From Chloroflexota bacterium (GTDB lineage Bacteria > Chloroflexota > Anaerolineae > Anaerolineales > DRMV01), in NCBI GenBank assembly GCA_013153135.1, contig JAADFA010000064.1, positions 1 to 5,929 of the forward strand: a stretch of 5,929 bases of DNA. The letters run 5' to 3'. The notes below the pieces were generated by a model. It saw nothing but the letters and a program-made list of their open reading frames with translations. It was not told where the DNA came from and ran no database searches. Both the position numbers and the translations under genes were made by a program. Below are positions 1 to 5,852 of this stretch, piece by piece. The first letter of the stretch is position 1. Every line of letters begins with the position of its first letter.

Positions 1-76
1 GGGTGCAGGCAAATCTCGTAGAAGCCTATGCCGCGGGCGGCGAAACCCGCCTGCTATCCTTGCCGTTCCATGTCCC

Positions 77-109
77 GCGCGCTGAGCCTGCCAGCTCGCG
101 CGCAATTTT
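77..109 (+). terminator. Candidate intrinsic terminator of an upstream gene
   Basis: The left arm GCGCGCTGAGC (77-87) pairs with GCTCGCGCGC (94-103), giving ten base pairs with one bulged T (83) and a six-base loop (88-93). It is followed directly by AATTTTA (104-110). This is the shape of a rho-independent terminator on the + strand, although the T run has only four bases. It would end transcription of a gene left of the window and isolate the LCP promoter at 226-254. No upstream coding end can be recognised in 1-76, so the partner gene is unseen. Confidence 0.45.
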
Positions 110-120
110 ATGGCAACTAA

Positions 121-141
121 CCGCGGGCTTCCAGCCCGCGG
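121..141. repeat. Perfect GC-rich inverted repeat (REP-like)
   Basis: CCGCGGGCT (121-129) and AGCCCGCGG (133-141) are exact reverse complements around the three-base loop TCC. No T run follows on either strand, so a plain intrinsic terminator is unlikely. From general knowledge, palindromes of the form GCGGGCT..AGCCCGC recur between genes in many high-GC genomes, so a dispersed REP-like element is my inference. Only one copy is visible here. The peptides that can be read through it are probably artefacts. Confidence 0.5.
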
Positions 142-225
142 CGGGGCGGCACGCGAGCGCGACCATGGCCGCAGGGCGCTTGCCGTTTCTACCAACCTTT
201 GCGTGCACCCCGGCGCGTAACCTGT

Positions 226-254
226 TTGACAAGGCTGGCTAAGCGGGGTATCCT
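226..254 (+). promoter_or_regulatory. Sigma-70-type promoter for the LCP gene
   Basis: A consensus -35 box TTGACA (226-231) is followed after exactly 17 bases by TATCCT (249-254), which matches TATAAT at four of six positions. Transcription would start near 261, giving a leader of about 16 bases before the ATG at 277, with the ribosome binding site inside it. The promoter lies inside the longer reading frame that opens with TTG at 199, which argues against that upstream start. Confidence 0.65.
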
Positions 255-264
255 CAACCTGCGC

Positions 265-271
265 GAGGAGG
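265..271 (+). promoter_or_regulatory. Ribosome binding site fixing the LCP start
   Basis: GAGGAGG ends five bases before the ATG at 277. It is a near-perfect Shine-Dalgarno sequence and decides for 277 over the in-frame TTG at 199, which has no such site. Confidence 0.75.
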
Positions 272-276
272 CCCTC

Positions 277-1785
277 ATGACCTCAGACGCATCGCTATCC
301 ACGCGTGGCTGGACGTTAGTTTTTCAGGGCTTGCTCATTGGTATGGGTGCTGGGCTGGTCGCACTAGGGTTGTTGTTTGGATTAGCACGCCGTGATCGCT
401 CCCAGCCCCGGCCAGTCATGACGCCCACGCCGTACCGCCCGCCCTCGGGCACACCGTGGACGCCATCCCCAACGCCCGCCATCACACAAACGCCTACCCC
501 CAGCCTAACCCCAACGCCTACGCCCGAATGGTGGGGCTGGATCCCGCCGGGACGGTGGGCTATCCCCGAATCGTGGCCTGGCCCGGATTGGCGCGTGGGG
601 CTGCCCACCGCGTTGCCTCGCCCTGCGCCCGTGGTCACTGACGTGGATACGTATACTTTTCTCTTTCTTGGCTCGGACCGAAGACAAAAGCTCTTTCGTA
701 CAGACGCGATCATTTTGGTTTCTTTCCGGCCTGCAGATGGCGCGGTGAGCGTGATTTCCTTCCCCCGGGATTTGTATGTGTTCATCCCTGGCTGGACGGT
801 CTCGCGTATCAATACAGCCTACTATCACGGCTTGATCAGCAACTATCCCCGAGGGGCCGCGGGTTTAATGCGCGATACAATGCTCTATAATTTTGGCGTA
901 CGTATTGACTATGTGACCCTGGTGGATTTCAACGGATTCCGCAAGTTTATCGACGCCTTGGGAGGGATTGATGTGGATGTCGCGTGCGAATACACGGATT
1001 GGCGGCTAAAAGCGCCGGATCTGGATCCGAATCAGCCTTCCAGCTGGGCACTATATACGGTCAAGCCGGGCCGGGTGCACATGGATGGGGATATGGCTTT
1101 ATGGTACGCGCGCGCTCGCTTGCGTTCCAGTGATTTTGACCGGAACCGACGCCAACAGGAGATCGTACGCGCAATCTGGGCTAAACTCACCTCGCCTCGG
1201 AGCATCCCCAATCTGCCGCAGCTGTTTCGCATCGCCATGGAGAGCGTGGAAACCGATGTGGATTGGGAAGCGGTGCGTTGGCTGCTTCATTTGGGGGGTG
1301 GCTTCGATTTCTCGAAGGTGCGCTTTTACCGTATTACGCCCAATATGGTGCGTGCATGGCAGACACCCGACGGCGGTCGAGTTCTCCTCCCGCGCCGGGA
1401 ACGCATCATCCCTATGCTACGAGAAGCTCTGGGACCCTTGCCGCCCGCGTGGCAGCAACGGCAGGCTTTACGTATTGTGGTCTACAACAGTTCAGGCCAT
1501 GAGGGTTGGGAGGATCTGGCCGCGTGGCGCCTAGAGGCCGTTGGCTACAACGTTGTCGCACAGCAAACCTTGGAGGCGGTTGTACCTCATAGCTGGCTTG
1601 TAGATGTACGTGACGTGCCTAAACCCGAGCAGGGATACCAAATCTTGCAGCACCTGGGCTTACCTCGCGATGCTTATACGACAACGGTCCCGGCCCTGGT
1701 GCACGAACCACCCCGGGACGCGGATCTGGTGCTTATCGTCGGGGCGGACTACCAACCCTGTTTTGACCCAAATTTGGCTCGTTGA
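277..1785 (+). CDS. LytR-CpsA-Psr (LCP) family cell-wall polymer transferase, membrane anchored
   Basis: The protein has 502 residues from the ATG at 277. Residues 1-11 are short and cytoplasmic, 12-37 form one membrane helix, and about 45-83 form a Pro/Thr-rich linker with repeated TP pairs. A Trp-rich stretch (85-105) precedes the LCP domain (about 124-305). Family landmarks are LGSDRR (131-136), RTDAI (141-145), SFPRDLYV (161-168), RINTAY (177-182), FIDALGGIDVDV (224-235), DGDMALWYARAR (270-281) and the DFDRNRRQQ segment (286-294). The PRD, RTD and late Arg residues match those that bind polyprenyl-pyrophosphate in characterised LCP proteins. Residues about 397-492 resemble the LytR C-terminal domain, from LRIVVYNSSG to LVLIVGADY. 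LCP enzymes move glycopolymers from undecaprenyl carriers to peptidoglycan or protein outside the membrane; the substrate here is unknown. The gene has its own promoter and probably ends before the argF promoter. Confidence 0.9.
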   Translation: MTSDASLSTRGWTLVFQGLLIGMGAGLVALGLLFGLARRDRSQPRPVMTPTPYRPPSGTPWTPSPTPAITQTPTPSLTPTPTPEWWGWIPPGRWAIPESWPGPDWRVGLPTALPRPAPVVTDVDTYTFLFLGSDRRQKLFRTDAIILVSFRPADGAVSVISFPRDLYVFIPGWTVSRINTAYYHGLISNYPRGAAGLMRDTMLYNFGVRIDYVTLVDFNGFRKFIDALGGIDVDVACEYTDWRLKAPDLDPNQPSSWALYTVKPGRVHMDGDMALWYARARLRSSDFDRNRRQQEIVRAIWAKLTSPRSIPNLPQLFRIAMESVETDVDWEAVRWLLHLGGGFDFSKVRFYRITPNMVRAWQTPDGGRVLLPRRERIIPMLREALGPLPPAWQQRQALRIVVYNSSGHEGWEDLAAWRLEAVGYNVVAQQTLEAVVPHSWLVDVRDVPKPEQGYQILQHLGLPRDAYTTTVPALVHEPPRDADLVLIVGADYQPCFDPNLAR

Positions 1786-1846
1786 GCGCACAAGGACGTT
1801 CCTCCTTTCTCGCACAGGCCAGCATCGTGCCACGGTAATCCAGCGG

Positions 1847-1852
1847 TATAAT
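1847..1852 (+). promoter_or_regulatory. Probable -10 box of the argF-pyk promoter
   Basis: A perfect TATAAT lies in the 96-base gap between the LCP stop (1785) and argF. Transcription would start near 1859, leaving a leader of about 23 bases. No good -35 box is found 16-18 bases upstream: the region 1823-1830 is CATCGTGC. There is no TG extension before the box either. The promoter may therefore be weak, activator-dependent or read by another sigma factor. I see no clear ArgR-type palindrome and no strong terminator in the gap; only a weak AGGA..TCCT pairing occurs near 1793-1803. Confidence 0.5.
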
Positions 1853-1869
1853 GGCCCGGATTCCGTTAC

Positions 1870-1876
1870 AGGAGGT
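1870..1876 (+). promoter_or_regulatory. Ribosome binding site of argF
   Basis: AGGAGGT with a five-base spacer to the ATG at 1882 fixes this start. The longer upstream readings in this region are in other frames. Confidence 0.75.
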
Positions 1877-1881
1877 CGATC

Positions 1882-2826
1882 ATGCCCAAGCGGGATTTCT
1901 TGGCCATCGCGGATTTTTCCGCCCAGGATTTGCGCCGGATGCTGGATTACGCTCATACTCTCAAGCGTGAATGGAAAACCAAAGGCTCCAACCCGCCCTT
2001 GCTCGCGAACAAGCGCATGGCCATGATCTTTCAAAAACCCAGTCTGCGTACTCGAGTTTCCTTTGAGCTGGCCATGCAACACTTAGGGGGGTATGCGTTT
2101 TATCTTGGTCCGCAGGAAATCGGCTTGGGCAAGCGCGAAGCCATTTCCGATGTCGCGCGCGTGCTCTCAGGATATGTGGACGTAATCATGGCTCGGGTTT
2201 TTGACCATGAGCACGTAGTGGAATTGGCGCGGTGGGCCTCAGTCCCCGTGATCAACGGCCTGAGCGACTACAACCACCCCTGCCAGGCCATGGCCGATGT
2301 AATGACCATAGAAGAGCACTTCGGGCACGTGGACGGCTTGAAGGTGGTCTTTGTGGGTGATGGGAACAATGTGGCTGTTTCGCTCATGCACGCGGTCACC
2401 AAGCTTGGCGGGCATTTCGTTTGGGTTGGGCCAGAGGGCTATGAACCCCCCGCGGCTGCCGTGGAGCAGGCGCGCGCGTTTGCGGCAGAAAGCGGCGGCT
2501 CGGTTACCCTGATGCACGATCCGCACAAGGCAGTCGTTGACGCAGACGTGATCTACACCGATACCTGGGTGAGCATGGGGCAGGAGGAAGAAGCGCAAAA
2601 GCGCCTCCAGGTTTTTCCACCGTATCAGGTCAACGCGGCCTTAGTGGCCAAAGCCAAACCCACGGCCATTGTGATGCATTGCCTGCCCGCGCACCGCGGG
2701 TACGAGATCACGGATGATGTGATGGACGGGCCACAATCGGTGGTGTTCCAGCAGGCGCACAATCGTTTGCACGCGCAAAAGGGCATTTTGGTCGAGGTCT
2801 TTGGTGTAGGAGATAAGGTCGCATGA
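1882..2826 (+). CDS. argF: Ornithine carbamoyltransferase (anabolic)
   Basis: The product has 314 residues, the usual full length. It transfers the carbamoyl group of carbamoyl phosphate to the delta-amino group of L-ornithine, giving citrulline for arginine synthesis in the cytoplasm. Carbamoyl-phosphate residues are in KPSLRTR (52-58), a variant of the common STRTR. Next come HPCQAMAD (132-139), FVGDGNNVAVS (157-167), the ornithine loop DTWVSMG (227-233) and HCLPAHRGYEI (266-276) with the catalytic Cys267. The SMG loop separates ornithine carbamoyltransferases from aspartate carbamoyltransferases, and I see nothing pointing to the acetyl- or succinyl-ornithine variants. The ArgD/LysJ-type gene downstream supports a biosynthetic role; no arginine deiminase or carbamate kinase gene is present to suggest a catabolic one. 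Its TGA overlaps the pyk ATG. Confidence 0.95.
   Translation: MPKRDFLAIADFSAQDLRRMLDYAHTLKREWKTKGSNPPLLANKRMAMIFQKPSLRTRVSFELAMQHLGGYAFYLGPQEIGLGKREAISDVARVLSGYVDVIMARVFDHEHVVELARWASVPVINGLSDYNHPCQAMADVMTIEEHFGHVDGLKVVFVGDGNNVAVSLMHAVTKLGGHFVWVGPEGYEPPAAAVEQARAFAAESGGSVTLMHDPHKAVVDADVIYTDTWVSMGQEEEAQKRLQVFPPYQVNAALVAKAKPTAIVMHCLPAHRGYEITDDVMDGPQSVVFQQAHNRLHAQKGILVEVFGVGDKVA
2808..2813 (+). promoter_or_regulatory. Ribosome binding site of pyk inside the end of argF
   Basis: AGGAGA lies nine bases before the pyk ATG at 2823, within the last codons of argF. Together with the ATGA stop/start overlap it suggests that pyk is translated by its own site and also coupled to argF. Confidence 0.55.
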
Positions 2827-4286
2827 ACGCGCGCTCGACTTCGCCTTGGCGTTATGCAAAAATCATCGCGACCATCGGACCCGCGAGCGCGGATGAACGC
2901 ACCTTGCGCCGCTTGATGTTGGCGGGTATGGATGTGGCGCGACTTAACTTTTCCCACGGCAGCCATGAGGAACATGGTGAGATTGTGCGCCGCATTCGCT
3001 ATTTGAGCCATCGTTTGGGCCGACCGGTCGCGATTCTGCAGGATCTGCAAGGCCCCAAAATCCGCTTAGGTGATTTGCCGAAGCCCATCACAGTGCATCA
3101 AGGCGAAGAGGTGATCTTCGTCGCGGGGCAGGAAAAAACGACCGAGGGTATCCCGGTCGCGTTCGATGAATTCGCCGCGTTTGTTCGCCCGGGCACGCGC
3201 ATCGCTATCGATGACGGTTTGCTCGAGTTCGAAGTGGTGGATGTGGACCCGCCCAAGGTTCGGGCGCGCGTGTTGACGGGCGGCGTTTTAAAGTCGCACA
3301 AGGGCATTAACCTTATCGGCGTGCCGCTGGATATCCCCGGTTTTACTGAAAAGGACGAGGCAGACCTTGCATTTGGTCTAGAGCAGGACGTCGACGCCAT
3401 CGCGGTGTCCTTCGTCCGTACCGCGGAAGACGTTGCACGCATCCGTCGCGCCATTACCGAAATTGCGCCCGAGAAGGTCGACACGCCCATTATCGCGAAA
3501 CTGGAGCGGCGGGAAGCCCTAGATAACCTGGAGTCCATCCTCGCGGTGGCCGATGGTGTGATGGTCGCACGAGGTGACTTGGGCGTAGAGATCCCTACGG
3601 AAGAGGTGCCCATTGCCCAAAAGCGCATCATCGCGCTGGCGAATCGCTACGGCAAGCTGGTAGTCACCGCAACCCAGATGTTGGATTCCATGGTGCACAA
3701 TCCCCGCCCCACGCGTGCGGAAGCGTCCGATGTAGCCAACGCGGTGTTTGACGGCACGGACGCGCTCATGCTATCTGCGGAGACTGCGACAGGGCGTTAC
3801 CCCGTGCGGGCGGTGGAAACGATGGACGCGATTATCCGGACCGCGGAACGGCACAGCGATGAGTGGGGTGTGTGCAGCCGGCGCCTGGCCGACGAAGCCC
3901 TGGCCCGAGCCCCGAACGCGTGGGGCTTGGCGCGCGCGGCCAAGGCCCTGGCCGAACAGCATCCCGAAGTCGCTGCCCTGGCTGTGTTCACCAACACCGG
4001 TCGGACCGCGGTGCTGCTTTCAAAAACCCGCCCCCGGGTGCCTATTCTGGCCTTCACCCCGGTCGAGCGAACTTATCGACGCCTCAGTATGTATTGGGGT
4101 ATCCGGCCGCACATGGTGCCCTTTGCGAACACGGTCGAGGTGATGTTTAAGCATGTAGAAGCCGCGCTGCGGGCCACGGGACACGTGAAGGCCGGTCAAA
4201 AGGTGGTGTTGGTCGCGGGTTTCCCTGTGGGTGCGATGCGGCCGCCCAATTTCTTGCTCGTTCACACGATTGGGATGGAGGCATGA
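2823..4286 (+). CDS. pyk: Pyruvate kinase, predicted K+-independent type
   Basis: The 487-residue enzyme converts phosphoenolpyruvate and ADP to pyruvate and ATP, the last step of glycolysis. The barrel starts with KIIATIGPAS (13-22) and ARLNFSHG (39-46; Arg40, Asn42 and Ser44 are active-site and ion ligands). LQDLQGPKIRLG (72-83) follows, then the B domain (about 85-170) with IDDGLLEFEV (129-138). The signature IIAKLERREAL (223-233) carries catalytic Lys226 and metal ligand Glu228; Asp252 in ARGDLG is the second ligand, and TATQMLDSM (282-290) follows. The C-terminal domain (about 355-487) contains VFTNTGRTA and ends with VLVAGFPVG (462-470) and HTIG. There is no extra PEP-utiliser domain as in the longer Bacillus enzymes. 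Leu75, Gln76, Lys79 and Leu82 match the pattern reported for K+-independent pyruvate kinases. The start overlaps the argF stop by four bases. Confidence 0.95.
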   Translation: MNARSTSPWRYAKIIATIGPASADERTLRRLMLAGMDVARLNFSHGSHEEHGEIVRRIRYLSHRLGRPVAILQDLQGPKIRLGDLPKPITVHQGEEVIFVAGQEKTTEGIPVAFDEFAAFVRPGTRIAIDDGLLEFEVVDVDPPKVRARVLTGGVLKSHKGINLIGVPLDIPGFTEKDEADLAFGLEQDVDAIAVSFVRTAEDVARIRRAITEIAPEKVDTPIIAKLERREALDNLESILAVADGVMVARGDLGVEIPTEEVPIAQKRIIALANRYGKLVVTATQMLDSMVHNPRPTRAEASDVANAVFDGTDALMLSAETATGRYPVRAVETMDAIIRTAERHSDEWGVCSRRLADEALARAPNAWGLARAAKALAEQHPEVAALAVFTNTGRTAVLLSKTRPRVPILAFTPVERTYRRLSMYWGIRPHMVPFANTVEVMFKHVEAALRATGHVKAGQKVVLVAGFPVGAMRPPNFLLVHTIGMEA

Positions 4287-4335
4287 TGTCATAGCAACGG
4301 CTTGCGGCCCGTGGTTATCTATTTTGCATATGCGC

Positions 4336-4342
4336 GGAGGAA
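4336..4342 (+). promoter_or_regulatory. Ribosome binding site fixing the aminotransferase start
   Basis: GGAGGAA (4336-4342) is followed by the ATG at 4347, six bases after its GGAGG core. This supports 4347 over the in-frame TTG at 4302, which would add 15 residues unlike the family's N-terminus. The rest of the 60-base gap after pyk holds no clear terminator and only a poor promoter match (TTGCGG at 4302), so read-through from argF-pyk is likely. Confidence 0.7.
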
Positions 4343-4346
4343 GCCC

Positions 4347-5591
4347 ATGACCGACGCTCCCTTTCAACCTTATCCCCCCGAACTCATTGAGCGCTTGCGC
4401 ATGTGGGAGGCGGCGCACGATTCGGGCGTGTATGCCAAACGGGATATCCTGCTCGTGTATGGTCAGGGTACGCGCGTGTGGGACGCGTCGGGACAAGAGT
4501 ATCTCGATTGCGTCGGCGGCCACGGCGTGACAGTGGTCGGGCATAGCCATCCGCGCGTGGTGGCCGCGCTACACGAGCAGGCCCAGCGGCTGATCACGTG
4601 TCCGGGCTCGTTCTACAATGACACCCGAGCGCGGCTGCTAGCTCGACTTGGCACCCTGGTCCCTGGGTTATCTCGCGTTTTTCTTGCCAACTCGGGGACG
4701 GAAGCTGTAGAAGCTGCGATTAAATTCGCGCGCTACAGCACCGGACGGCCGAATATCGTCGCGGCCATGCGTGGCTTTCATGGGCGGACCATGGGCGCCC
4801 TTTCGGCGACGTGGAAGAAGGAATACCGGGCGCCTTTCGAACCTTTGGTGCCGGGCTTCGTCCACGCGCCGTTCAACAACCTCGAACGCTTCGCGTCCTT
4901 GGTGGATGACCAAACCGCGGCCATCTTGGTCGAAGTGGTCCAGGGTGAGGGTGGCATCCACGTCGCGACGCCGGAGTTTGTGCACGGGTTGCAACGCTTG
5001 GCGCGCGAGCGCGGCGCGCTACTTATTGTGGACGAAATCCAATCGGGCATGGGGCGCACCGGGCGTTTGTTCGCGTTCCAGCACTTTGGCTTGGAGCCGG
5101 ATATGGTTACCGTCGCGAAGGGCTTAGGTGGCGGCGTGCCCATTGGCGCAGTGCTCATTGGGAAACGCGTGAAACCTTTGCGTCCGGGCCTGCACGGTTC
5201 GACCTTCGGCGGCAACCCTATCGCGGCGGCCGCGGCTCTCGCGGTGTTGGATATTCTGGAGGATGAGCGGCTAATTGCAAACGCGGCCGAGGTGGGTACG
5301 TATCTGATAAAACGATTACGAGAAATCGAGAGCCCGCTCATCCGGGAAGTGCGCGGTTTGGGCCTGATGATCGGGGTGGAATTACGGCGTAAAGTCGCGC
5401 CCTACCTCAAACGACTGGCCGAAGAGGAGCACATCCTCGCCTTGCCCGCGGGGATGAACGTGTTACGCCTCTTGCCACCCCTCAGCCTCACGCACGCAGA
5501 GGCCGATCGCATTGCGGATGCCGTGGCGCGCGTGCTTTCGGTTGCGCCCATGGCGAGGGGCGCCGCGGATAGGGATGAAACCACGGAGTGA
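4347..5591 (+). CDS. argD/lysJ: Class-III PLP aminotransferase, LysJ/ArgD type ([LysW]-lysine/ornithine or acetylornithine aminotransferase)
   Basis: The 414-residue protein has the fold-type I features of the ArgD/LysJ family. These are the N-terminal segment with YAKRDILLVYGQGTRVWDA (29-47) and YLDCVGGHG (52-60), the PLP-phosphate loop NSGTEA (115-120) and FHGRTMG (144-150). Glu201-Gly-Gly lies in VVQGEGG (197-203), and VDEIQSGMGRTG (228-239) has cofactor Asp229. The Schiff-base lysine is Lys258 in VAKGLGGG, followed by HGSTFGGNP (283-291) and NVLRLLPPL (371-379), whose Arg374 probably binds substrate carboxylate. From memory, the N-terminal and central motifs resemble Thermus LysJ more than E. 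coli ArgD. LysJ moves an amino group from glutamate onto LysW-bound aminoadipate semialdehyde, giving LysW-lysine; some relatives also make ornithine. LysW is not in this window, so the substrate is undecided. A GABA-type aminotransferase is less likely given argF nearby. Confidence 0.88.
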   Translation: MTDAPFQPYPPELIERLRMWEAAHDSGVYAKRDILLVYGQGTRVWDASGQEYLDCVGGHGVTVVGHSHPRVVAALHEQAQRLITCPGSFYNDTRARLLARLGTLVPGLSRVFLANSGTEAVEAAIKFARYSTGRPNIVAAMRGFHGRTMGALSATWKKEYRAPFEPLVPGFVHAPFNNLERFASLVDDQTAAILVEVVQGEGGIHVATPEFVHGLQRLARERGALLIVDEIQSGMGRTGRLFAFQHFGLEPDMVTVAKGLGGGVPIGAVLIGKRVKPLRPGLHGSTFGGNPIAAAAALAVLDILEDERLIANAAEVGTYLIKRLREIESPLIREVRGLGLMIGVELRRKVAPYLKRLAEEEHILALPAGMNVLRLLPPLSLTHAEADRIADAVARVLSVAPMARGAADRDETTE

Positions 5592-5616
5592 CACGGAAGT
5601 TCGAGGCCGGCAATAA

Positions 5617-5665
5617 AGTCAATAGTTGGCAGTCGGTAGTCGGGAGTCGACAGTCGTTAGTAGGG
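5617..5665. repeat. Heptad array 1: seven 7-base units
   Basis: The units in order are AGTCAAT, AGTTGGC, AGTCGGT, AGTCGGG, AGTCGAC, AGTCGTT and AGTAGGG. The first and last are degenerate. The array begins 25 bases after the aminotransferase stop. A 34-base segment (5623-5656) recurs exactly at 5713-5746 in array 2. Confidence 0.9.
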
Positions 5666-5683
5666 GCGCACGGCGGTGCGCCC
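5664..5683. repeat. Palindrome at the start of core 1
   Basis: GGGCGCAC (5664-5671) and GTGCGCCC (5676-5683) are exact reverse complements around GGCG. The hairpin lies about 70 bases after the aminotransferase stop. No T run follows, so it is more like a REP-type element than an intrinsic terminator, though it could protect the 3' end of the transcript. Confidence 0.7.
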
Positions 5684-5706
5684 AGAGCAGGGAGCGGATA
5701 GCAAGC
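5666..5706. repeat. 41-base core, copy 1
   Basis: This block separates heptad arrays 1 and 2. It contains most of the palindrome, followed by CCAGAGCAGGGAGCGGATAG (5682-5701). It matches core 2 (5777-5817) at 38 of 41 positions, and the two have exactly equal length. Confidence 0.85.
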
Positions 5707-5776
5707 AGTTGGTAGTTGGCAGTCGGTAGTCGGGAGTCGACAGTCGACAGTCGTTAGTCGATAGTCGGCAGTAGAG
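5707..5776. repeat. Heptad array 2: ten 7-base units
   Basis: The units are AGTTGGT, AGTTGGC, AGTCGGT, AGTCGGG, AGTCGAC (twice), AGTCGTT, AGTCGAT, AGTCGGC and AGTAGAG. Compared with array 1, three heptads have been added in its 3' half, which shifts the repeat offset from 90 bases (array match) to 111 bases (core match). This is as expected from slippage in whole units. Confidence 0.9.
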
Positions 5777-5817
5777 GCGCACGGCAATACGCCCAGAGCA
5801 GGGAGCGGATAGCAAGC
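5777..5817. repeat. 41-base core, copy 2, palindrome broken
   Basis: This copy is identical to core 1 except at 5786, 5787 and 5789, where A replaces G. The changes turn the right arm of the palindrome from GGTGCGCC into AATACGCC, leaving only a GGCG/CGCC stem. A 31-base stretch (5790-5820) is identical to 5679-5709. Confidence 0.85.
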
Positions 5818-5852
5818 AGTCGGTAGTCGGTAGTCGACAGTCGGTAGTCGAC
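5818..5852. repeat. Heptad array 3: five 7-base units
   Basis: The units are AGTCGGT (twice), AGTCGAC, AGTCGGT and AGTCGAC. This is the most uniform of the three arrays. The heptad phase then ends abruptly at AGAATGG (5853). Confidence 0.9.

Noticed and set aside
3..242. Small + strand frame of 79 residues, and an antisense one at 26-232
   Set aside because: Both run through the terminator-like hairpin and the GC-rich palindrome, and the + frame also runs into the LCP promoter -35 box. There is no good ribosome binding site and no recognisable domain.
199..276. N-terminal extension of the LCP protein from TTG at 199
   Set aside because: The extension covers the promoter (226-254). The ATG at 277 has a near-perfect ribosome binding site and puts the membrane helix at the usual place near the N-terminus.
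1789..1810. Terminator between the LCP gene and argF
   Set aside because: Only a four-pair AGGA/TCCT stem can form, and the following CTCCTTTCTC is not a clean T run.
4302..4346. Fifteen-residue extension of the aminotransferase from TTG at 4302
   Set aside because: It has no ribosome binding site, while GGAGGAA sits correctly before the ATG at 4347.
5617..5852. CRISPR array
   Set aside because: The repeat unit is 7 bases, the 41-base cores are nearly identical to each other rather than unique spacers, and no cas gene is present.
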